Assembly (NCBI RefSeq): GCF_003048255.1
Contig: NZ_CP028487.1
Location: forward strand, 3,596,001 to 3,660,000
DNA: 64,000 nucleotides
Direction of reading: 5' to 3'
DNA from: Yersinia massiliensis
Lineage (GTDB): Bacteria > Pseudomonadota > Gammaproteobacteria > Enterobacterales > Enterobacteriaceae
A model generated the notes under the pieces. The model was not told the DNA's origin. It worked only from the letters and a program-made list of their open reading frames with translations, and ran no database searches. The translations under genes were made by a program, and so were the position numbers. Numbering within the stretch: the first letter of the stretch is position 1; each line of letters opens with the position of its first letter. This document shows, piece after piece, positions 17,481-28,261 of this stretch.

Positions 17481-19835
17481 CTATTTTGACGCTACCGGCT
17501 GTGCCCCGAAGGCAGGATTTTGCAAAGCAATGGCTAAAACATCATCAATTCGCTTAACCGGATGAATTTCCAGATCAGCAATAACGTTATCAGGAATCTC
17601 TTCCAAATCACGCTTATTATCATCTGGGATTAGCACAACTTTGATCCCACCGCGGTGAGCGGCTAGCAACTTCTCTTTCAAACCACCGATAGGTAAAACT
17701 AAACCACGTAAGGTGATTTCACCGGTCATAGCAACATCTGCACGCACAGGGTTACCTGTTAGGCAAGAAACCAATGCAGTACACATTGCGATACCTGCGC
17801 TCGGGCCATCTTTCGGTGTCGCGCCTTCTGGCACATGCACGTGAATATCACGCTTCTCGTAGAAATCAGGGTTGATACCTAATTTATCCGCTCGCGCGCG
17901 AACCACGGTCAATGCCGCCTGAATAGACTCTTGCATCACTTCACCCAGAGAACCGGTGTAAGTCAGCTTACCTTTCCCTGGGACACAGGCGGTCTCGATG
18001 GTCAGCAAATCACCGCCAACCTCAGTCCATGCCAAGCCAGTGACTTGACCAACGCGGTTTTCGGTATCCGCACGGCCATAGTCAACCTTTTGTACGCCAA
18101 GGAAATCTTTCAGGTTTTCGCCAGTGATCTCAATATGCTTAACCGTTTTGTCCATAAGCAGATTTTTGACTGCTTTACGGCACAATTTGGAGATTTCACG
18201 CTCCAAACTACGTACCCCTGCCTCGCGGGTGTAATAACGGATAATGCTCATAATGGCACTGTCGTCGATAGTCAGTTCGCCTTTCTTAATCGCATTGCGC
18301 TCAAATTGCTTCGGCAGCAAATGCTGTTTGGCAATATTGAGTTTTTCATCTTCGGTATAGCCTGACAGACGAATCACTTCCATACGATCCAGCAAAGGGG
18401 CCGGAATATTCATGGAGTTAGACGTCGCCACAAACATAACGTCAGACAGATCATAATCCACTTCCAGATAATGATCGTTGAATGCAACGTTTTGCTCCGG
18501 ATCTAATACCTCAAGCAAGGCAGAAGCCGGATCACCACGCATGTCGGACGCCATTTTATCGATCTCATCCAAAAGGAAGAGCGGATTCTTGACGCCAACT
18601 TTTGCCATTTTCTGGATCAATTTACCCGGCATAGAACCGATATAGGTACGGCGGTGACCACGGATTTCCGCTTCATCACGCACCCCACCTAATGCCATAC
18701 GCACATATTGGCGACCTGTCGCACGGGCAATAGATTGCCCCAGAGAGGTTTTACCCACCCCAGGAGGCCCTACCAGACACAGGATTGGCCCCTTAATTTT
18801 GCTGACTCGGCTCTGCACTGCGAGATATTCCAAAATACGATCTTTAACCCGTTCCAAGCCATAGTGATCGGTATCCAGAACTTCCTGCGCTTTGACCAAA
18901 TCTTTCTTAACTTTACTGCGACTGTTCCATGGAACCTGCAACATCCAATCGATGTAACCACGAACTACTGTGGCCTCTGCCGACATCGGCGACATCATTT
19001 TCAGCTTCTGCAACTCAGCTTCGGTTTTCTCGCGTGCATCTTTCGGCATCTTAGCCGCTTCGATTTTACGCTTCAGCGCTTCATGTTCGTCAGGCGCATC
19101 GTCCATCTCGCCCAGTTCTTTCTGAATAGCTTTCATTTGCTCGTTCAGATAGTACTCGCGTTGGCTCTTTTCCATCTGCCGTTTGACGCGATTGCGAATC
19201 CGCTTTTCAACCTGTAGCAGGTCGATTTCTGATTCCATCATCGCCATCAGATATTCCAGACGTTCAGTCACATCGAACATTTCCAGAACAGCTTGTTTAT
19301 CATTCAATTTCAACGGCATATGCGCCGCGATCGTGTCGGCAAGACGTGCTGCATCATCAATGCTGTGCAACGATGCCAGCACTTCAGGTGGAATTTTTTT
19401 ATTCAGTTTGATGTAGCCTTCAAACTGATTAATGGCCGTGCGAACCAATACTTCCTGTTCACGATCATCCATCACAGGCGATTCAAGGTATTCCGCCTGA
19501 GCAGCAAAATGCTCACCACTATCAGAAAGCGTGGTGATGCGTGCACGCTGCAGCCCTTCGACCAACACTTTGACCGTACCATCAGGCAATTTCAGCATTT
19601 GCAAAATCGAAGCTACGGTGCCAACTGAAAACAGATCATTGATACCAGGTTCATCTGTCGAGGCTTCTTTCTGCGCAACCAGCATGATTTTTTTATCATG
19701 ATCCATTGCAGCTTCCAGACACCGAATCGACTTTTCCCGGCCAACAAACAGTGGGATCACCATATGCGGATAAACCACCACATCGCGCAGAGGCAATACG
19801 GGGATTTCTATGCGTTCAGAACGCTCAGGGTTCAT
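17481..19835 (-). CDS. lon: ATP-dependent protease Lon
   Basis: Lon degrades misfolded and regulatory proteins such as SulA and RcsA-type activators in the cytoplasm. Starting at the ATG at 19835 ([11 protein letters not shown]), behind AGAGAG, it has 784 residues, the E. coli length. The substrate-binding LON domain fills the first ~200 residues, followed by a coiled coil. The AAA+ module has Walker A GPPGVGKT near 356. The protease domain has the catalytic Ser679 in PKDGPSAG and the Lys722 partner. A longer in-frame start 18 codons upstream is not supported. The upstream sigma-32-type promoter implies heat-shock control. Confidence 0.98.
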   Translation of the reverse strand: MNPERSERIEIPVLPLRDVVVYPHMVIPLFVGREKSIRCLEAAMDHDKKIMLVAQKEASTDEPGINDLFSVGTVASILQMLKLPDGTVKVLVEGLQRARITTLSDSGEHFAAQAEYLESPVMDDREQEVLVRTAINQFEGYIKLNKKIPPEVLASLHSIDDAARLADTIAAHMPLKLNDKQAVLEMFDVTERLEYLMAMMESEIDLLQVEKRIRNRVKRQMEKSQREYYLNEQMKAIQKELGEMDDAPDEHEALKRKIEAAKMPKDAREKTEAELQKLKMMSPMSAEATVVRGYIDWMLQVPWNSRSKVKKDLVKAQEVLDTDHYGLERVKDRILEYLAVQSRVSKIKGPILCLVGPPGVGKTSLGQSIARATGRQYVRMALGGVRDEAEIRGHRRTYIGSMPGKLIQKMAKVGVKNPLFLLDEIDKMASDMRGDPASALLEVLDPEQNVAFNDHYLEVDYDLSDVMFVATSNSMNIPAPLLDRMEVIRLSGYTEDEKLNIAKQHLLPKQFERNAIKKGELTIDDSAIMSIIRYYTREAGVRSLEREISKLCRKAVKNLLMDKTVKHIEITGENLKDFLGVQKVDYGRADTENRVGQVTGLAWTEVGGDLLTIETACVPGKGKLTYTGSLGEVMQESIQAALTVVRARADKLGINPDFYEKRDIHVHVPEGATPKDGPSAGIAMCTALVSCLTGNPVRADVAMTGEITLRGLVLPIGGLKEKLLAAHRGGIKVVLIPDDNKRDLEEIPDNVIADLEIHPVKRIDDVLAIALQNPAFGAQPVASK

Positions 19836-19879
19836 AGAGCTCTCTCTTAGTTTAGCTTCCGCCAGATTACTGGAAATCT

Positions 19880-19904
19880 CGTGAAACACGAATCATCACG
19901 AGTT
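19880..19904. other. Hairpin in the lon leader
   Basis: CTCGTGAAACACGAATCATCACGAG folds with CTCGTGA pairing to TCACGAG. It lies in the untranslated leader between the sigma-32 promoter and the lon start codon. Whether it affects translation is unknown. Confidence 0.4.
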
Positions 19905-19924
19905 TCACTAAATAGGTAATTGAG

Positions 19925-19954
19925 TATATGGGGACGAATGTCTTACATTCAACG
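19925..19954 (-). promoter_or_regulatory. Sigma-32 heat-shock promoter of lon
   Basis: The minus strand reads CGTTGAA, 14 bp, then CCCCATATA. This matches the sigma-32 pattern CTTGAA-N13/15-CCCCATNT and the known E. coli lon promoter. Transcription should start near 19918. Confidence 0.85.
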
Positions 19955-19969
19955 ATTACAATGCGAGGA

Positions 19970-19998
19970 AAAAGAAATGGGGGATAAAATCCCCCATT
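19970..19998 (-). terminator. Terminator of clpX
   Basis: AATGGGGGAT and ATCCCCCATT pair across AAA. The minus strand continues into TCTTTTTCC. It lies about 30 bp past the clpX stop, so lon relies on its own promoter. Confidence 0.85.
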
Positions 19999-20029
19999 GT
20001 CATACTAACCATCTGGATTATTTGGCTAA

Positions 20030-21301
20030 TTATTCGCCAGAAGCTTGAGCTTCGGGTTGGCCATAAATCAGCATCGGTGCAGATTGACCCGCAATAACGG
20101 ATTCATCTACAACCACTTTCTCCACACTCTCCATTGACGGTAGATCGTACATGGTATCCAGTAATGCAGCTTCTACGATAGAACGCAGGCCACGAGCACC
20201 TGTTTTCCGTGCCATCGCTTTCTTGGCAATGGCTGTCAGCGCCTCATCACGGAATTCAAGCTCTACACCTTCCAGATTGAACAACGCCTGATACTGCTTA
20301 GTCAGTGCGTTTTTAGGTTCTTTCAAGATTTGAATCAGTGCGTCTTCGCTCAATTCACTCAAGGTTGCAACCACAGGTAGACGACCGATAAATTCAGGGA
20401 TTAAACCGAACTTAATCAAGTCTTCTGGCTCAGCTTGGCTTAATAACTCGCCTTCCGTTGCCTTCTCTAACTTGCCTTTAACCTTAGCGCCAAAACCAAT
20501 ACCCGTACCGGTGTTAATGCGTTGCCCAATGACTTTGTCTAGGCCAGCAAAAGCACCGCCGCAAATAAACAGAATTTTAGAGGTATCAACCTGTAAAAAC
20601 TCCTGTTGCGGATGCTTACGACCACCTTGTGGTGGTACGGCAGCAATTGTACCTTCTATCAGCTTCAACAGAGCCTGCTGCACACCTTCACCCGAAACAT
20701 CACGGGTGATTGACGGGTTATCAGACTTACGCGAAATTTTGTCAATTTCATCGATATAGACGATACCACGTTGCGCTTTCTGAACGTCGTAATCACATTT
20801 CTGCAAAAGCTTCTGAATGATGTTTTCCACATCTTCACCCACGTAACCTGCTTCGGTCAACGTGGTGGCATCTGCCATTGTGAATGGCACATCTAAGAAG
20901 CGAGCTAATGTTTCCGCCAGAAGCGTTTTACCACTCCCTGTTGGACCAATCAGCAGGATATTACTTTTACCCAGCTCGATACCATTGCTAGTATCGCCGT
21001 TGCGTAAACGCTTGTAGTGGTTATATACCGCAACAGCCAGCACTTTTTTCGCCGGTTCTTGCCCAATGACATAGTCATCTAGGTGGCGACGAATTTCATG
21101 CGGTGTAGGCAGCGAACTACGCTCCCGGTGCGGAGCAACTTCTTTGATCTCTTCGCGAATAATGTCGTTACACAAGTCGACACATTCATCGCAGATATAC
21201 ACTGACGGCCCGGCTATTAGCTTACGCACTTCATGCTGGCTTTTGCCGCAGAAAGAGCAATACAGCAGCTTTCCAGAACCGTCTTTGCGCTTATCTGTCA
21301 T
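20030..21301 (-). CDS. clpX: ClpXP unfoldase subunit ClpX
   Basis: ClpX is the AAA+ unfoldase that recognises tagged substrates and feeds them to ClpP. The zinc-binding domain has Cys15, Cys18, Cys37 and Cys40. Walker A is GPTGSGKT near 120, and Walker B is [10 protein letters not shown]. The IGF loop that docks to ClpP is in [10 protein letters not shown]. The 423 residues are one fewer than E. coli. It lies 228 bp downstream of clpP on the same strand. Confidence 0.98.
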   Translation of the reverse strand: MTDKRKDGSGKLLYCSFCGKSQHEVRKLIAGPSVYICDECVDLCNDIIREEIKEVAPHRERSSLPTPHEIRRHLDDYVIGQEPAKKVLAVAVYNHYKRLRNGDTSNGIELGKSNILLIGPTGSGKTLLAETLARFLDVPFTMADATTLTEAGYVGEDVENIIQKLLQKCDYDVQKAQRGIVYIDEIDKISRKSDNPSITRDVSGEGVQQALLKLIEGTIAAVPPQGGRKHPQQEFLQVDTSKILFICGGAFAGLDKVIGQRINTGTGIGFGAKVKGKLEKATEGELLSQAEPEDLIKFGLIPEFIGRLPVVATLSELSEDALIQILKEPKNALTKQYQALFNLEGVELEFRDEALTAIAKKAMARKTGARGLRSIVEAALLDTMYDLPSMESVEKVVVDESVIAGQSAPMLIYGQPEAQASGE

Positions 21302-21497
21302 CAGTAAACCTCTTTTTCAGTATCTGCCACACCCAAAAACACAGTGGCAGGGAGACTATTATCGCTATTTCTGGACACCACGTTAGCCTTCAACGGGCAG
21401 CCGATATATTGGGTCGTGTACGAGCAACCAGTCATTAAGCACCTTAAGCGCCACAATTTATTCTAATAACACACACGACCTGTTCTATTTACATCCA

Positions 21498-21526
21498 ATT
21501 ATAGTCTATCGGCTCACAGAAATAAG
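21498..21526 (-). promoter_or_regulatory. Possible internal promoter of clpX
   Basis: A perfect TATAAT occurs on the minus strand at 21503-21498, just past the clpP stop codon region. The -35 (CTTATT) is weak. It would give clpX its own transcript with about 190 nt of leader. Confidence 0.35.
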
Positions 21527-21529
21527 TCG

Positions 21530-22153
21530 TTAGTCACGACGGGTGAACACGGAATCCACTAATCCATATTCTACAGCCTCTTCGGCTGACAAGAAACGGT
21601 CGCGCTCAGTGTCTCTCTCTATTTCTTCAAGAGATTTTCCCGTGTGAAGTGCCATCAGTTCATTCATGCGTGATTTCACTTTTAAAATCTCTCTTGCATG
21701 AATTTCAATATCTGTGGCTTGGCCCTGGAAACCACCCAACGGTTGGTGAATCATTACCCGTGAATTCGGCAAACAGAAACGCTTACCTTTCGCGCCAGCC
21801 GTCAACAGAAATGCACCCATTGAGCACGCTTGCCCCATACAGATAGTGCTGACATCAGGCTTAATAAATTGCATGGTGTCATAAATTGACATCCCAGCCG
21901 TAATCACCCCACCTGGTGAGTTGATATACAGGAATATATCTTTCTCTGGGTTTTCTGCTTCCAGAAACAGCATCTGCGCTGTGATCAGGTTGGCCATATG
22001 GTCTTCAACCTGACCGGTCAGGAAAATAATACGTTCTTTAAGCAGACGAGAGAAGATATCGTAAGAACGCTCCCCACGTGAAGTCTGCTCAACCACCATT
22101 GGCACCAGAGCCATGTTAGGTGCAAATTGATCTCGTTCGCCACTGTATGACAT
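21530..22153 (-). CDS. clpP: ATP-dependent Clp protease proteolytic subunit ClpP
   Basis: ClpP forms the double-heptamer serine protease chamber that works with ClpX and ClpA. The 207 residues equal E. coli ClpP with its propeptide. The catalytic triad is Ser111 (QACSMGAFL), His136 ([10 protein letters not shown]) and Asp185. The hydrophobic-pocket and oligomer segments are conserved. It is first in the clpP-clpX pair, behind a long leader with a sigma-32-type promoter. Confidence 0.98.
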   Translation of the reverse strand: MSYSGERDQFAPNMALVPMVVEQTSRGERSYDIFSRLLKERIIFLTGQVEDHMANLITAQMLFLEAENPEKDIFLYINSPGGVITAGMSIYDTMQFIKPDVSTICMGQACSMGAFLLTAGAKGKRFCLPNSRVMIHQPLGGFQGQATDIEIHAREILKVKSRMNELMALHTGKSLEEIERDTERDRFLSAEEAVEYGLVDSVFTRRD

Positions 22154-22328
22154 TACCGTCTCCTAATAGAATTTACTTTGGCGCCATTCATAACCGATTC
22201 TACTTGAGATAAGTAATGATGACTATGTCCATGCATCAAGGTGCGTGCAAACTGCCTGGTTATCCAGACGCATTCTACAGCGGTAATCAGCCCGTGTTTC
22301 ATCAACATCTTATGAACGTTCACTAAAT

Positions 22329-22356
22329 AAATTGGGGATTAATCTTCTTTTTCAAG
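22329..22356 (-). promoter_or_regulatory. Sigma-32-type promoter of clpP
   Basis: The minus strand reads CTTGAA, 13 bp, then CCCCAATTT, close to the heat-shock consensus. E. coli clpPX is heat inducible, which fits. Expected start is near 22322. Confidence 0.75.
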
Positions 22357-22510
22357 TCCCCTCACATTTTTTAGCCTAACAACCGTTCGCTATCCCTACC
22401 CTAATCCAGACGCCAAATTGTTTTTTATCCGTATATCACTTGTCAAATATAGCGCAAATTACACAGCAACATGCCAGATTAATCATACTATTGAGTGATT
22501 GTTGTTACCA

Positions 22511-22545
22511 AAAGAAAAGCCCGTGGCCAAAGGCAACGGGCTTCA
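22511..22545 (-). terminator. Terminator of tig
   Basis: The minus strand forms GCCCGTTGCC-TTT-GGCCACGGGC followed by TTTTCTTTTGG, about 75 bp past the tig stop codon. Confidence 0.85.
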
Positions 22546-22617
22546 TCAATCAAAAACTGTTACACCCTTTCCAGTTTTAGGAGATGGGTTATATCCAGCT
22601 TGATGCGCTAAAAAACA

Positions 22618-23922
22618 TTACGCATTAGTGGTCTGATTCATCAGTTCACTGAAGGTCGTTGGTTTTTCAGTCACTTTGGCTTTAGCCAGCAGAGTTTCTA
22701 CAGCTTGTTCTTCCAGAGCAACACTGCGCATGTTGTTCATCAGCTCTTTGTTTTTGCTGTAGAACTCAACAACTTCTTGCGGATCTTCGTAAGCAGAAGC
22801 CATTTCTTCGATCAATGCCTTAACACGATCTTCATCAGCTTTCAGTTCATGCTTGCTGATAACTTCGCCCAACAGCAGACCGACAACAACACGACGTTTC
22901 GCTTGTTCTTCAAACAGTTCACGTGGCAGTTCAGCAGCTTGCTTCTCATTACCACCGAAACGCTGAGCAGCTTGACGGCGCAGAACATCGATTTCACCTT
23001 CAACCAGTGCAGCAGGAACGTCGATTTCATTTGCACTGACTAAACCGTCGATTGCCTGAGTTTTAACACGGTTACGTACAGCACCTTTCAGCTCACGTTC
23101 CATGTTTTTACGCACTTCGGCACGCAGGCCAGCAACTGAACCATCAGCAACGCCGAAACGTTTGATAAATTCTTCAGTCAATTCTGGCAGCTCACGCACT
23201 TCAACTTTCTTCAACACGATGTCGAATTTAGCTGATTTACCTTTCAGGTTTTCTGCGTGGTAATCTTCTGGGAAATTAACGTCGATGGTGAACTCTTCAC
23301 CGGCTTTATGGCCGATAACACCTTCTTCGAAGCCTGGGATCATACGACCCTGACCCATTGCCAGCACGAAATCAGTCGCTTTGCCACCTTCGAATACTTC
23401 ACCGTCGATAGAACCGGTGAAATCCAGTGTTACGCGATCTTCAGCCGTTGCTGCAGCATCAGTGTCTTTCCACGTTGCTTGTTGCTTACGCAGAGTTTCC
23501 AGCATGGTATCAACGTCAGCGTCATTGACTTCAACAACTGGCTTTTCGACTTCAATGCTTTCCAGATCTTTCAGCTCAACTTCTGGGTATACTTCAAACT
23601 CAACAGAGAAAGTAAAATCTTCACCCTGCTTGTATTCACCTGGCACATAATTTGGCGCGCCAGCTGGATTAATTTTTTCTTTAATGATCGTGTCAACGAA
23701 ATTACGTTGCATCAGGTCACCCAGTACGTCTTGGCGAACAGATGCGCCATAGCGCTGTTCAACGATGTTCATTGGCACATGGCCTTTACGGAAACCGTCA
23801 ATACGAACACTTTTAGCGGCTTTCACTAATTCACTTTTTACTGCTTTCTCAATGCTGTCAGCAGCAACAGTAATTGTTACACGGCGGCCAAGGCCTTGAG
23901 TGGTTTCAACAGAAACTTGCAT
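22618..23922 (-). CDS. tig: Trigger factor chaperone
   Basis: Trigger factor docks on the ribosome exit tunnel and shields nascent chains. The 434 residues compare with 432 in E. coli. The ribosome-binding signature GFRKGHVP is at about 43-50. The FKBP-type PPIase domain spans about 150-245 ([34 protein letters not shown]). The C-terminal helical arms follow. It is leftward, upstream of clpP, in conserved order, and has its own promoter. Confidence 0.98.
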   Translation of the reverse strand: MQVSVETTQGLGRRVTITVAADSIEKAVKSELVKAAKSVRIDGFRKGHVPMNIVEQRYGASVRQDVLGDLMQRNFVDTIIKEKINPAGAPNYVPGEYKQGEDFTFSVEFEVYPEVELKDLESIEVEKPVVEVNDADVDTMLETLRKQQATWKDTDAAATAEDRVTLDFTGSIDGEVFEGGKATDFVLAMGQGRMIPGFEEGVIGHKAGEEFTIDVNFPEDYHAENLKGKSAKFDIVLKKVEVRELPELTEEFIKRFGVADGSVAGLRAEVRKNMERELKGAVRNRVKTQAIDGLVSANEIDVPAALVEGEIDVLRRQAAQRFGGNEKQAAELPRELFEEQAKRRVVVGLLLGEVISKHELKADEDRVKALIEEMASAYEDPQEVVEFYSKNKELMNNMRSVALEEQAVETLLAKAKVTEKPTTFSELMNQTTNA

Positions 23923-24115
23923 CTTGTTACCTCAAAAAAATCACAGTGCTCGGTCAACTCCAGAAGCTGCAAACGAAGCAGCACCATTTACCTTTTCAGG
24001 AATGATGCAAACTCTGAAAACACCCTCTAAGAACCGGGACGGCCGCATTAAACAGAACCGAGTATCCCAGATGTCAGAAGCGTCCCGAAACCATTCCGGA
24101 AAAATAAGACGCGAC

Positions 24116-24144
24116 ATTATAGCGGCGCTCAAGGTATGAGTCGA
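24116..24144 (-). promoter_or_regulatory. Sigma-70 promoter of tig
   Basis: The minus strand carries TCGACT, 17 bp, then a perfect TATAAT. The expected start near 24109 leaves about 186 nt of leader before the tig ATG. Confidence 0.65.
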
Positions 24145-24245
24145 GGAAAGCAAGCGAATGTTGTCGCGGTAAAATTCACGCGTGAATCGTTCCCTCGGCT
24201 AAAACTCCTGTCACGCACGAATAAAAACAGCGGTGTCGCCTATAC

Positions 24246-24274
24246 AGAAAAACAAGCGGCCCTTAGGCCGCTTG
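24246..24274 (-). terminator. Terminator of bolA
   Basis: CAAGCGGCC and GGCCGCTTG form a perfect 9 bp stem with a four-base loop. On the minus strand it is followed by TTTTTCTG. It lies about 80 bp past bolA. Confidence 0.85.
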
Positions 24275-24354
24275 CGAAATTCTCATCTACTAATACCCTA
24301 AATCAGGCCAGAATTACTACTGTTATCCAGTCTGTTTTTGATTAAATCCACAGT

Positions 24355-24675
24355 TTAAGCCAATGTCCCTGCACCACGACAAGAGGGTGAATTGGGAACA
24401 GTATCTTGTAAACCAGCCCACTCTTTTGATGTGTAAGTGTGCAAAGCCAGTGCATGGACACTGCCAGCCAACTCATCAGCTAACACACTGTAAATGGCAC
24501 GATGACGGCTCAAAAAGCGTTGGTCTTGAAATTTATTACTGACGATCACGATTTTAAAATGGCTTTCGGAACCCGCAGGAACATTGTGGCGGTAGCTTTC
24601 ATTAATGACCTCCAGATGATCCGGTTCGAATGCCTTTTTAAGTTTTTCTTCAATTTGTTCTCGAATCAAAATCAT
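24355..24675 (-). CDS. bolA: BolA family transcriptional/iron-sulfur regulator
   Basis: BolA influences cell shape and biofilm genes in stationary phase and partners monothiol glutaredoxin Grx4. The core [21 protein letters not shown] (about 26-46) and [14 protein letters not shown] contain the conserved histidines, and [13 protein letters not shown] closes the fold. Two adjacent ATGs exist at 24678 and 24675. I use the second because AAGGAG is then six bases away, giving 106 residues. It is divergent from yajG and precedes tig. Confidence 0.95.
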   Translation of the reverse strand: MILIREQIEEKLKKAFEPDHLEVINESYRHNVPAGSESHFKIVIVSNKFQDQRFLSRHRAIYSVLADELAGSVHALALHTYTSKEWAGLQDTVPNSPSCRGAGTLA

Positions 24676-24678
24676 CAT

Positions 24679-25046
24679 ATTCTCCTTACTGCCAAGGCAA
24701 AAAACTGCCTACTCTCTAATGCAATATTAGCTGATTTTCGTTGTTTTATAACATTTCAGATACAAAATAGCCCGTATATCTACTGTCAGGTCGCTGAGGG
24801 TATGAAACTAACGTTAGATATGAGGTGAATCTGATAGTCAGGTAAAAACGTGACTTGTAAGGTCTTTATGTCAATTACACTCCCGCTTGAGTATAAATTG
24901 CCTTTTTTGCTGAAATTCTCTGCATCGGGATCTTCCACCGGCCAATCCCGGTGCTATGATGTCGCCATTGCAAACTTGCAAAATAACATGGCTGCTATCC
25001 CGCTCTGATTATTAAAGAATTCCATAACTATTGAGATAAAGTGAAC
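24679..25046. other. Divergent gap between bolA and yajG
   Basis: This 368 bp gap must carry both divergent promoters. I did not find a -35/-10 pair good enough to call, nor any hairpin or small frame of interest. Confidence 0.5.
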
Positions 25047-25625
25047 ATGCTAAAGAAAATTCTTTTCCCGCTGTTGGCTGTTTTTATCCTGGCGGGTTGT
25101 GCTGCCAGCAACAACACATTGAATGTCACGCCCAAAGTGGTATTGCCACCGCAAGATCCAACTTTAATGGGAGTCACTATCAGTATCAATGGTGCTGATC
25201 AACGCCAAGATTCCGCGCTGGCAAGAGTCAATCGTGATGGGCAACTGGTCGTGTTAACACCTTCTCGCGACCTTCGTTTCTTGTTACAAGAAGTGTTAGA
25301 GAAACAGATGACGGCCCGTGGTTACATGATTGGCTCCGACGCCCCTGTTGACCTGCAAATCGTTGTGAACCAGCTCTTTGCCGATGTTCAGGAAGGTAAT
25401 CTGCGTTATAACATCACCACTAAAGCAGATATCTCTATTACTGCCACCGCGAAAAATGGCAATAAGCAGGTGAAAAACTATCGTGCCAGCTACAATGTCC
25501 AAGGTGCATTTACTGCCACTAACGAAAAAATCACTGATGCCGTCAATACCGTGCTAAGCGATGTGATTGCGGATATGGCGCAAGACACCAGTGTCAGCAG
25601 CTTTATTAAACAAAACGCGCGCTAA
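25047..25625 (+). CDS. yajG: Putative lipoprotein YajG
   Basis: The 192-residue product begins with a lipoprotein signal peptide whose lipobox LAGC places the lipidated cysteine at residue 18. The rest is a YajG/DUF3-type domain with ATAKNGNKQVKNYRASYNVQGAF and a C-terminal NAVNTVLSDVIADMAQDTS, close to E. coli YajG. No molecular function is known to me. The ATG at 25047 is preferred over a GTG two codons earlier. It is followed by ampG after 82 bp, a likely operon as in E. coli. Confidence 0.92.
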   Translation: MLKKILFPLLAVFILAGCAASNNTLNVTPKVVLPPQDPTLMGVTISINGADQRQDSALARVNRDGQLVVLTPSRDLRFLLQEVLEKQMTARGYMIGSDAPVDLQIVVNQLFADVQEGNLRYNITTKADISITATAKNGNKQVKNYRASYNVQGAFTATNEKITDAVNTVLSDVIADMAQDTSVSSFIKQNAR

Positions 25626-25707
25626 ATAAGGCGTTTGCTTAGCATCATCATTACTGCTTAACAGAATGCTCCGCCCTCTTTGATCGGGTGGAGCATGTAG
25701 GTCTCAC

Positions 25708-27186
25708 ATGTCCAATCGCTATTCAAACCTTTTTACCCAACGTAATTCACTCATCCTGCTGCTGTTGGGGTTTGCTTCGGGCCTACCTTTAGCCCTGACT
25801 GGCGGTACGCTACAAGCATGGATGACCGTTGAAAACGTCGATCTGAAAACCATTGGTATCTTTTCTTTGGTTGGTCAAGCTTATGTGTTTAAGTTCCTCT
25901 GGTCCCCCCTGATGGACCGTTACACACCTTCGTTTCTTGGCCGTAGACGCGGTTGGTTATTGATAAGCCAAGTACTATTGATTGTAGCAATTATCGCTAT
26001 GGGCTTTATGGAGCCTGCTAAGCATTTATGGTGGCTAGCGGCTATTGCCGTATTAGTCGCATTTTGCTCTGCATCTCAAGATATTGTTTTTGATGCCTAT
26101 AAGACCGATTTACTTACATCTGAGGAACGAGGCACTGGGGCGGCAGTTTCAGTCTTAGGTTATCGTCTGGCCATGTTGGTTTCAGGCGGATTAGCGCTGT
26201 GGATAGCCGATCGCTACCTCGGCTGGCAATCAACCTACTGGTTAATGGCTGGGTTGATGCTCATTGGGGTATTTGCCACCTTATTCGCTCCCGAACCCGA
26301 TATTCGTATTGCCCCCCCCAAAACATTGGAGCAAGCAGTTGTTGCCCCATTACGTGATTTCTTTGGCCGCAACAATGCATGGCTAATTCTCCTACTAATT
26401 GTATTTTACAAAATGGGTGATGCTTTTGCGGCGAGTCTGAGCACGACCTTCTTAATACGTGGTGTTGGATTCGATGCCGGTGAAGTAGGTCTGGTCAATA
26501 AAACGCTAGGATTGATTGCCACCATTATTGGTGCGCTTTATGGCGGTCTGTTAATGCAGCGGTTGAGCTTATTCCGAGCATTAATGATATTTGGCATTTT
26601 ACAAGCCATTTCCAATGTGGGCTATTGGCTTTTATCCATCACTGATAAGAATATATTCTCGATGGGCAGCGCTATCTTCCTAGAAAACCTCTGTGGAGGA
26701 ATGGGCACTGCAGCATTCGTTGCCTTACTCATGACGCTGTGTAACAAGTCCTTTTCTGCCACGCAATTTGCTTTGCTTTCTGCGCTATCCGCAGTCGGTC
26801 GTGTTTACGTTGGCCCTATCGCTGGCTGGTTTGTTGAAACCCATGGCTGGCCGCAGTTCTACTTGTTCTCTATTGCCGCAGCCGTCCCCGGCTTATTGCT
26901 GCTCTATGTTTGTCGTCAAACTCTCGAACATACTCAGCAGACAGATGAGTTTATGCCAAGAACTGAATTTAAAACGGCGTATCGTTGGGCACTACGCTTC
27001 TTAACAGTAGGTTGCATATTGCTTTCCGCGTGGCTGATTCTACTGATAAGTAACGCATTGGATTGGACCGCTGCACCACAGATAGCGGACATCTTACTAC
27101 TTCGAGGCATTCAGCTTAGCGTGGTCGGAATGGTTTTTGGCGGCGTATTAGATTATCTGGCGCTTCGGCGAGAAAAACTAGCTTAA
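25708..27186 (+). CDS. ampG: Muropeptide permease AmpG
   Basis: AmpG is an MFS transporter that imports GlcNAc-anhydroMurNAc peptides for wall recycling. Its flux controls AmpC beta-lactamase induction where AmpR is present. The 492 residues compare with 491 in E. coli. The N-terminal half shows LLLLGFASGLPLALTGGTLQAW and the conserved ASQDIVFDAYKTDLL around 115-130. About 14 hydrophobic segments are expected. It is cotranscribed with yajG and ends in a good terminator. Confidence 0.95.
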   Translation: MSNRYSNLFTQRNSLILLLLGFASGLPLALTGGTLQAWMTVENVDLKTIGIFSLVGQAYVFKFLWSPLMDRYTPSFLGRRRGWLLISQVLLIVAIIAMGFMEPAKHLWWLAAIAVLVAFCSASQDIVFDAYKTDLLTSEERGTGAAVSVLGYRLAMLVSGGLALWIADRYLGWQSTYWLMAGLMLIGVFATLFAPEPDIRIAPPKTLEQAVVAPLRDFFGRNNAWLILLLIVFYKMGDAFAASLSTTFLIRGVGFDAGEVGLVNKTLGLIATIIGALYGGLLMQRLSLFRALMIFGILQAISNVGYWLLSITDKNIFSMGSAIFLENLCGGMGTAAFVALLMTLCNKSFSATQFALLSALSAVGRVYVGPIAGWFVETHGWPQFYLFSIAAAVPGLLLLYVCRQTLEHTQQTDEFMPRTEFKTAYRWALRFLTVGCILLSAWLILLISNALDWTAAPQIADILLLRGIQLSVVGMVFGGVLDYLALRREKLA

Positions 27187-27204
27187 TCCACTAAATTAAC
27201 ATTC

Positions 27205-27236
27205 AAAGGCTGGCATTAACACCGGCCTTTTTTGTT
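27205..27236 (+). terminator. Terminator of ampG
   Basis: AAAGGCTGG and CCGGCCTTT pair with one G-U, followed by TTTTTGTTTTTA. It lies about 20 bp past the ampG stop. Confidence 0.85.
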
Positions 27237-27293
27237 TTTATCAGCCAATAAAACAGTGTCTCTCGATAAGCCCTTTTGAAACTACCCCGCAAA

Positions 27294-27315
27294 ATTAGTG
27301 ACTCAAGTCACATGA
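27294..27315 (+). promoter_or_regulatory. CRP-type site before the OmpK-family gene
   Basis: AGTGACTCAAGTCACA (27297-27312) fits TGTGA-N6-TCACA with one mismatch. A possible -10 (TATATT, 27338-27343) lies about 33 bp from its centre. That spacing suits class II activation of the downstream porin-like gene. Confidence 0.6.
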
Positions 27316-27471
27316 ATCGGTAACAGTTGCAAAACATTATATTCAAAACGAGATCAGTGTCACTTTGGTGGGTTTATCCTTTCGTGCGGTGAGATTATGA
27401 TGAGCGCACTTTTTGTTAAGGACTGTGTCCTTTTGTTTTCACTGACATCTTTCAACTGCACAGAGGCATTT

Positions 27472-28251
27472 ATGCGTAAAATTCTTATCGGTGCTATCGC
27501 ACTGAGCACGGTTACTTTAGCGCCAGCCGTACAAGCTGAATACCAATGGGGGTTCGGTAATATCAGCATGAACTATCTCGACTGGACGCGCAGTACTACG
27601 CATAAATCAGGTGATTCATCGCATAAAGATGACTTTGCCTATATTGAGTTGGAAGGCGGTGCAGGTTATAGCTGGGGTGAGATCTACGGCTTTTTTGATT
27701 TAGAAAACCCGTTCAATTCCAAAACGGCTCAGCCGGGTGACAACCAGCGTTATACCTTCAAAACTACAGGTCGCTACTATTTGGGTGATACCGGCTTCAA
27801 TCTTTATGGTCACATCTATGGTACTTACTCGCTGCCAAGTGCAGAAGGCAACGATTACAGCAACTTCCATGAAGTGAATACGCTGTATGGTATTGGCTAT
27901 AATGCAACGATCGCAGGCGTGTGGATGAAGCCTTTCGTTGCGCTACATTATGTCGACCAAACTTACTATTCAGGCAATAACGGTTATGTCGTAGGCTGGG
28001 TTGCTGGGTATGATTTTACTGCGTTTGATGAGAAATTTAGCATCACCAACTGGAATGAACTGGAGTTCAACCGCGCAGAGCGCTACGCCGCAGGCAATGG
28101 AGGGCGTAACGGGGTAAATGGTGCCATCGCACTCTGGTGGACACCCATTAAACAATTCACCACGGGTATTCAGTATCGTTATGCTTATAACAAATTAGGC
28201 GAAGACTTTTTACAAGATGGCATCATTTATTCAATTAAATATAATTTCTAA
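27472..28251 (+). CDS. OmpK/Tsx-family nucleoside-specific channel protein
   Basis: The 259-residue product has a signal peptide cut after AVQAE and a beta-barrel ending in the outer-membrane C-terminal Phe (SIKYNF). WGFGNISMNYLDWTRS, YIELEGGAGYSWGEIYGFFDLENPF and alternating aromatic strands resemble Vibrio OmpK and, more distantly, Tsx. It is expected to be a nucleoside or small-solute channel; the substrate is an inference. The start is the ATG at 27472 behind AGAGG. A CRP-type site lies upstream. E. coli has no gene between ampG and cyoA, so this is an addition or a relocated tsx-like gene. Confidence 0.85.
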   Translation: MRKILIGAIALSTVTLAPAVQAEYQWGFGNISMNYLDWTRSTTHKSGDSSHKDDFAYIELEGGAGYSWGEIYGFFDLENPFNSKTAQPGDNQRYTFKTTGRYYLGDTGFNLYGHIYGTYSLPSAEGNDYSNFHEVNTLYGIGYNATIAGVWMKPFVALHYVDQTYYSGNNGYVVGWVAGYDFTAFDEKFSITNWNELEFNRAERYAAGNGGRNGVNGAIALWWTPIKQFTTGIQYRYAYNKLGEDFLQDGIIYSIKYNF

Positions 28252-28261
28252 CTAAATGATT

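Larger units (their letters stand above)
22154..22617. other. Regulatory gap between tig and clpP
   Basis: This 464 bp gap holds the tig terminator (22511-22545) and the clpP sigma-32-type promoter (22329-22356). About 170 nt of untranslated clpP leader follows, with no obvious small frame or regulatory hairpin. Confidence 0.7.
23923..24354. other. Gap between bolA and tig
   Basis: This 432 bp gap holds the bolA terminator (24246-24274), the tig promoter (24116-24144) and a long tig leader of nearly 190 nt. No conserved coding frame was seen. Confidence 0.65.

Noticed and set aside
18708..19217. 169-codon open frame antisense to lon
   Set aside because: It is a shadow of the lon coding frame with no ribosome site and an implausible composition.
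23257..23829. 190-codon open frame antisense to tig
   Set aside because: It lies wholly opposite the highly conserved trigger factor gene, has no family resemblance and is explained by codon bias of tig.
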